Below are positions 59,188 to 64,000 of a stretch of 64,000 nt of DNA, piece after piece. The position numbers were made by a program, and so were the translations under genes. A model generated the notes under the pieces. It was not told the DNA's origin and searched no databases. It saw only the letters and a program-made list of their open reading frames with translations. The stretch covers positions 7,082,501 to 7,146,500 of the forward strand of contig JAHQIY010000001.1 in the NCBI GenBank assembly GCA_019054805.1. The letters run 5' to 3'. The first letter of the stretch is position 1, and each line of letters begins with the position of its first letter. This DNA is from Brachionus manjavacas. Lineage: Eukaryota > Rotifera > Eurotatoria > Ploima > Brachionidae.

Positions 59188-61143
59188 ATGAATCAACAAA
59201 AAAAGAACAAAGACCTCACTCGAGGAGACAGAATTATAGCCAGAAATGATATATTGGGCTACTATTTTTCAGCTCGAGTTTCCAAAGTGTTTGACTCTCA
59301 ATACGCTAGTATCAAATTTGAAGATGGTACCCGAAACTCTAGCATTTCCATCAAAAACTTGATTAAATCTACCGATACTTTTTCTCCTTTAGAAGTAATA
59401 GATAACTTAGATTGAGTCAAAAATATTCCATTTAATTTTTTTTTCCAGGTTGGCGATCATGTGATGGCCAAGGTTCTGAATGAATTCGACATACCTTGCT
59501 GGGTACCCGGTGTAATCCAATCTGTTGACAACTTTGCTTCTAAAAAATATTTTGTTGTTCTATATTTTAATGGTCTTGAAGGTGATAACATTAGATCTGA
59601 ACTAATCAAGATATCGCGACAAAAATACGGAGAAATAGTGAACTACATTCGTTCTCTGCTTGGCGATGAGTAATTTATCTTAATTTTAATTTTAATTTTT
59701 TTAAAACCATTTAAGCACAAGCAGAGTTATTTTGAAAGCCTATCGAGAACAACATCTCTCTGATGAGCCACCGCGGCGCTCTTTGTCTCCTCCAGATATG
59801 GATCTAGTAAAAAATGAAATTATTGTTGAAATTAAAAATCATTTAAATTCTCGTAACTCTTTATTCACAAAAATATATTTTTCTTTAAAAAAATAATGAT
59901 TTATTTCTTATTTATAGTGAAAATAAATGAAAAATATGATAAAATGTTCAACGAACTTGCGAGTATTAAAAAAAGCCAGCGTCAATTGAAAGATGATATG
60001 GAAGGAAAATTAAAATTGCTTCGCACTGATTTCGAAGAATGGAAAAATCAGGAACCACCTGTTCTGATACCAAATCCAAACACTTTTGTCTACGTTAAAA
60101 ATAAAAAAACTGAGCGAAATTTAGTTCAAGGTATTCCTTTTGGTTCAAAACCGAATGAAGTGTATGAACTGGTGCCCAAGCCAGAACCTGAGCTAACTGA
60201 AAAGGAAAAAATTTTAAGACTCCGCTCTGAATTGCCTGAAATTAAGGTGGGAGAGGAAGTCTTGGCGAGATGGCCTGATGATGGCTGGTACTATAGAAGC
60301 ATTGTGACCGATTACATAGGAAATTATCAATATCAGGTAGAAGATAGTCTAAGGGACTATGAAAAAATTAACAGAGAAGATTTGATTTCTGGCATAAAAA
60401 GTCCGAGTTATGACTTGGAAATTGGTGATCCAGTTTTGGCGACGCATCCAGAATACGAATCAAGCTATGCACCTGGACAAGTTTTTCATGTAAGCAATGA
60501 TATGAAGACATATCATGTGCGGTTTTATGATTATGTAGAAGCAGTTGTTTCTAATACTGAAATTTTTAAAATACCCAGAGTAAAATTTCAGCCAGATATT
60601 AAAGAAATATTGAGATTAGAAGATAGATGGATAGGGCAAAAAATAATTGCCAGAAATAACAATAAAAGAGTGTATGAATTGGGAAAGGTTGTACGCAAGG
60701 TAGACATGGGTCGGCAATACGAAATGGAATGGCCTGACGGAACTGAGTCGATTCAAAACGCGAATCATATGTTTGGAAAATTTACTCGTAAAAAAACTAA
60801 ACACAATTTAGATTATGTATTGGCTCCTAAAGGAAATGTTTATTTGCCTGGTCGAGTAACTGCCAGACGAGGAAATCAACTCATAGTAAGGTATTTTGAT
60901 GATAGTTTGAATGAACATGTCAATGAAGAGGAATGCTTTTGGCTGTCTAAATGTTATTATGAGGATGCGGCACAGTTTTGCCGCAATCACTCAACATTTA
61001 ATAAAAATTTTGATGAGTACAATTTTGTTGAACAAGATTTAAACGAATCAAGTAGTTCAATTGGGAGAAAAACGCCTGTAGTTAGTGCCAAAGATTTTTT
61101 TACAGGCAAAACCAGTGTAATTAAACGAAAACAGGTTTATTAA
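59188..61143 (+). CDS. Stand-alone DUF4537 protein, paralogue of VWA3B C-terminal half
   Basis: Exons 59188-59394, 59449-59669, 59725-59852 and 59918-61143 join in frame to 593 aa. Domains run in the same order as VWA3B exons 8-12: GDRIIARNDILGYYFSARVS, GDHVMAKVLNEFDIPCWVPG, IVEIKNHLNS, a coiled stretch (KINEKYDKMFNELASIKKSQ), GEEVLARWPDDGWYYRSIV, YAPGQVFHV, DRWIGQKIIARN, FGKFTRKKT and CFWLSKCYYED. Exon 2 has the same length (221 nt) and phase as VWA3B exon 9, and the next two junctions also coincide. The last intron of VWA3B is absent here. No VWA domain lies upstream. The start is the first ATG of the first matching exon. Likely cytoplasmic or ciliary; function unknown. Confidence 0.85.
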
Positions 61144-62696
61144 ATTAACTTTAAGCTTAATAATTTTTGATTATTCATTGAAATAAATTTGTAAAAAAAT
61201 GTATTTGAAAATCAATAGATAAATTTTTAGAAAATAGAATTATGTAAGTATTATCAAGTCTAATTTGTAGCGCATTGGGGAGAATTAATTGTCTACCGAG
61301 CTAATACATCAATTATTAAGATGTTTTTTTAAAAGATTTGACTCTCAATATTTGAACCAGTATATTTTTTGAAAATCGGAATAAATTTTATACATTTCTA
61401 AAGAACGACCTTACAAAATTAACTAAATTGAATTTTTTTTTAGAAAAATCGAATTTTTATTTCACTCTTAAATTTCTTTGATTGATAAATTTAAATTTTC
61501 TATTTTAAATTAATGAATTTAAAGGTTCACTTTGTTAATGAAAATTTCGGAATTTTGAGGTATTTTAACTAAATTTCTCGTTGTTTAAATGCACTATTGC
61601 GCAATTTATCTTACAATAAGAAATTGTAAAAGGATTAACAAAAATCGAATTGTGAATTAAAAAATATCAAAAATTTAGAAAAAAAAAATTTAAAAATTGT
61701 TTTGTAGATTCCAGAGACATTAAGTATGATGATACGAAAGGACAAATAAATATGAATAGAAAGAAATCATTGTGAAATTTATATAAAGGATGATAAAATA
61801 TTACCAAAAAATATAATTTCATAATCTTTTATTAAAACCAGATGTTTCCATTCATTACATTGTTTTTCAAAATTTATCTAACTTTTAATAATCCAATTTG
61901 TAATGCAAATTCTAAAAAAAAAATTTTCTGCATTAAAACTATTTGCAAAACTCGTCAAGAAATTCGATGGGACAGGAACGACTTACTAATATTGCTTTGC
62001 TATGTATTTAGTTGTAATAAACAGAATAGAGTTGATATTTAAAATAATTTTGACGTTTTTGACTAACAACAAAACAGAATAATGAATTTTTTAATTTATT
62101 TGTTTATCAATTGTCCCTAATTAGAAAAAGTCTGATAATAATGTCCTTTTTTGAAGAATAGTATTCAAATGTATCAATGAATGAAGGAACTTAAGATTAA
62201 CAGAAGAAAAAGCAAAATTTAGGAGAAAGAGAAGATGTTTGGACCAGATATTTGATATTTGTTATTTTAAAGAGCAAGGTCTTGAACGGGGATGCTCACT
62301 TTATATTTATTTATTTGCTTCCAGAATTCTTTTGATCACATTAAAAGCTATATAACATTTACATTATTAGGACCTTCTATCAAAAGATTATTAGCATGAT
62401 AAAAATCAATGTTAAAACTACTCAAAAAAATGCATTAGAAATAGTGGTAAGGACAAGCTAATTACAGTAAAGTAAATTTTATTCTCTAAACAAAATTTTT
62501 AGTCTCTCCAAGCCTTGGTTTGGTTTTTTTATATTTATTTATGTATTTCATTAAGCGCCAATTCTGGCGATGTATTAATATTAAAAAATGTATAATTGAA
62601 ATGTAAGACAAAAATAATGATACAAATTAAAAATAAAAACGAAATAATAATAGATTTTTTTGTTAATTTAGTTTCAATTGGCTCTTTAATTTCGAT
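61144..62696. other. AT-rich intergenic DNA with one retroelement tail
   Basis: Includes the minus-strand tail at 62531-62577. The rest shows nothing recognisable. Confidence 0.45.
62531..62577 (-). repeat. Retroelement tail with CGCCA-ATTC-TGGCG hairpin
   Basis: Minus strand: ATACATCGCCAGAATTGGCG, CTTAATGAAATACATAAATA. It has a 5-bp stem and an AAATAAATA end. Partner of 5063-5100. Confidence 0.5.
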
Positions 62697-64000
62697 TATT
62701 ATTTATTTATTTGTATATCTGTATCGAGCTAAGGCTCCTTCAGATTAAAAAAAAAAAAAAAAAAATAAAATAAAGTTTAAAATAAGAAAAGAACTATATA
62801 TAAAAAAAAAAAATAAAAAATAAAATAAGTTAAAATAGAAGAAAATTAAAATTAGATATATTGATATTGAGAATAACAGGATTTTTAAATGTCTGATTTT
62901 TCAGGGGAAAAGGAAGAAATAGTAAGGTAGCAATTACACAATGGAGTTGGGTATTCAATATATCTTGATTCGAAACCTTCTTTGTATTCCTCCACCAGTC
63001 TTACAACCAATGGAATAGAATGACTCAGTCCTGCCCTAACATATCTCTCACTCAACTCAAAAAGTCGATTTGAGACTGTTAGTAGTTTAAGTTTATTATA
63101 TGCCTCATGATGCATTATGCTGGAGGGAGTATCATAATTCAGTTTCAAGATGGATCTTGAATCACTTGTATTTTTTTAATACAATTCTGTGAGTGAATTC
63201 AAACAAGGAAAAGAATAATCGAGAATTGATCCTATTAAGAATTTGTATAGATTCCCTAATGTTTTGGGTTTAAGCCCCCATTTTTTATTCGATAGATATT
63301 TAATAATATTTAGTCTTGAGTTACTGCGCTCTTTTATCTCATCCACCATTAAACTAAATGTAAGTTTTGAGTCTAATGTAATTCCTAAGAACTTAACTTT
63401 TTCTTATAGATTTTAACTGTTTTCATACAATTTTAGGTCAAGATTAGTTTTTTTTCTAGAGTTTTTTTCAAAGATAGTGTAGCATGACTTTTCGACAGAC
63501 ATTTTCATTTTCCATTTGAAAAGCCATTTTTCAATTTCATTTAAGTACTTATTAATTAAACTCTCGAGATTTCCTTTCTTTTTAAAAATAAAAAAGGTAG
63601 CTAAGTCATCTGCAAAAAGAAGAGAGTATTGGCTATTGGTCTTATTTCTTTTTGGTATGTCATTAATGAAAATGCTGAAAAGAAGCGGACTAATTACTGA
63701 TCCTTGTGGAACCCCTGCTTTAATTAAGTATTGGTCACTCAAATGTCCGTTTACTTTTACTATAAAAGATCTGGAATCGAGAAATGATCTGATCCAGTAA
63801 ATAAGATAAAGAGGAAGATTAGTTTTAATTAGTTTATAAATTAGTCCATCATGCCAAACTCTATCGAAGGCTTTAGAAATGTCAAAATATAAACAGCAGA
63901 CTTTTTTCTTTCTATTAAAAGATTCTACTACTTTTTGTATAAGAAAATAAAGATTATTCGCTGTGCGCCTATGTTTTCTAAATCCTGATTGCTCATAGTA
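62697..64000 (-). mobile_element. LINE copy C, reverse transcriptase and 3' end; 5' part beyond window
   Basis: Minus strand: SGFRKHRRTANNLYFLIQKV, CLYFDISKAFDRVWHDGLIY, IKAGVPQGSVISPLLFSIFI, YSLLFADDLATFFIFKKKGN, WLFKWKMKMSVEKSC, KVKFLGITLDSKLTF, LKLNYDTPSSIMHHEAYNKL and LFELSERYVRAGLSHSIPLV, then tail GGAGCCTTAGCTCGATACAG and AAATAAATAAAT. Catalytic FADD and the fingers/palm motifs are intact. At least one stop (near 63413) and one frameshift (near 63170) break the frame. Same family as copies A and B and the best preserved. Confidence 0.88.

Noticed and set aside
61842-62042. 66-aa frame in the 3' intergenic region
   Set aside because: No domain, no splice or promoter support; AT-rich chance frame.

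Overview
This is an AT-rich (about three quarters A+T) animal nuclear segment. Host genes have many short introns of about 50 nt plus a few kilobase-scale ones, and the DNA between them is full of small transposon remains. Intron-split contactin, MED15, UBE3C, RUFY and VWA3B orthologues show that it is an invertebrate metazoan. Together, the base composition, the intron sizes, the LINE types (C-terminal ends, hairpin plus AAATAAATAA-like or trinucleotide tails), the retained cilium-type VWA3B family and the CBM14/peritrophin genes suggest a monogonont rotifer of Brachionus type. This is inference; a mite or another small spiralian or ecdysozoan is not excluded.

Layout. 1-300: LINE 3' end. 740-4682 (-): contactin with signal peptide, C-type lectin domain, six Ig domains and the first two FN3 domains; its 3' part is off the left edge. 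6591-7450 (+): unrecognised 218-aa coiled-coil gene with one GC-AG intron. 7949-9625: LINE with an endonuclease domain. 9746-10657: large inverted repeat. 11357-28410 (-): complete 12-exon VWA3B-like gene (1597 aa), whose big introns hold MITEs and mariner, pogo-like and hAT-like fragments. 30.4-38.2 kb: a rearranged block with two nearly identical peritrophin-type genes on either side of MED15 (32867-35438, +), plus a broken copy of a MED15 exon. 38435-44115 (-): UBE3C (968 aa). 47227-51448 (+): RUFY1/2-like RUN-FYVE gene (617 aa). 52.4-56.9 kb: head-to-tail LINE copies. 56.9-57.4 kb: Mutator-like transposase remnant. 59188-61143 (+): stand-alone paralogue of the C-terminal half of VWA3B (593 aa). 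62.7-64 kb (-): another LINE copy running off the right edge.

The exon models for contactin, the coiled-coil gene, VWA3B, MED15, UBE3C, RUFY and the DUF4537 paralogue were assembled by hand. All junctions keep frame and use GT-AG (one GC-AG). The genes do not form an operon. The only functional link seen is between the VWA3B-like gene and its short paralogue, both probably ciliary or flagellar, and both with an RFX X-box-like motif upstream. The most unusual content is the rearranged peritrophin/MED15 block, the paralogue that lost the VWA half, and several retroelement 3' tails that share folded hairpin designs.
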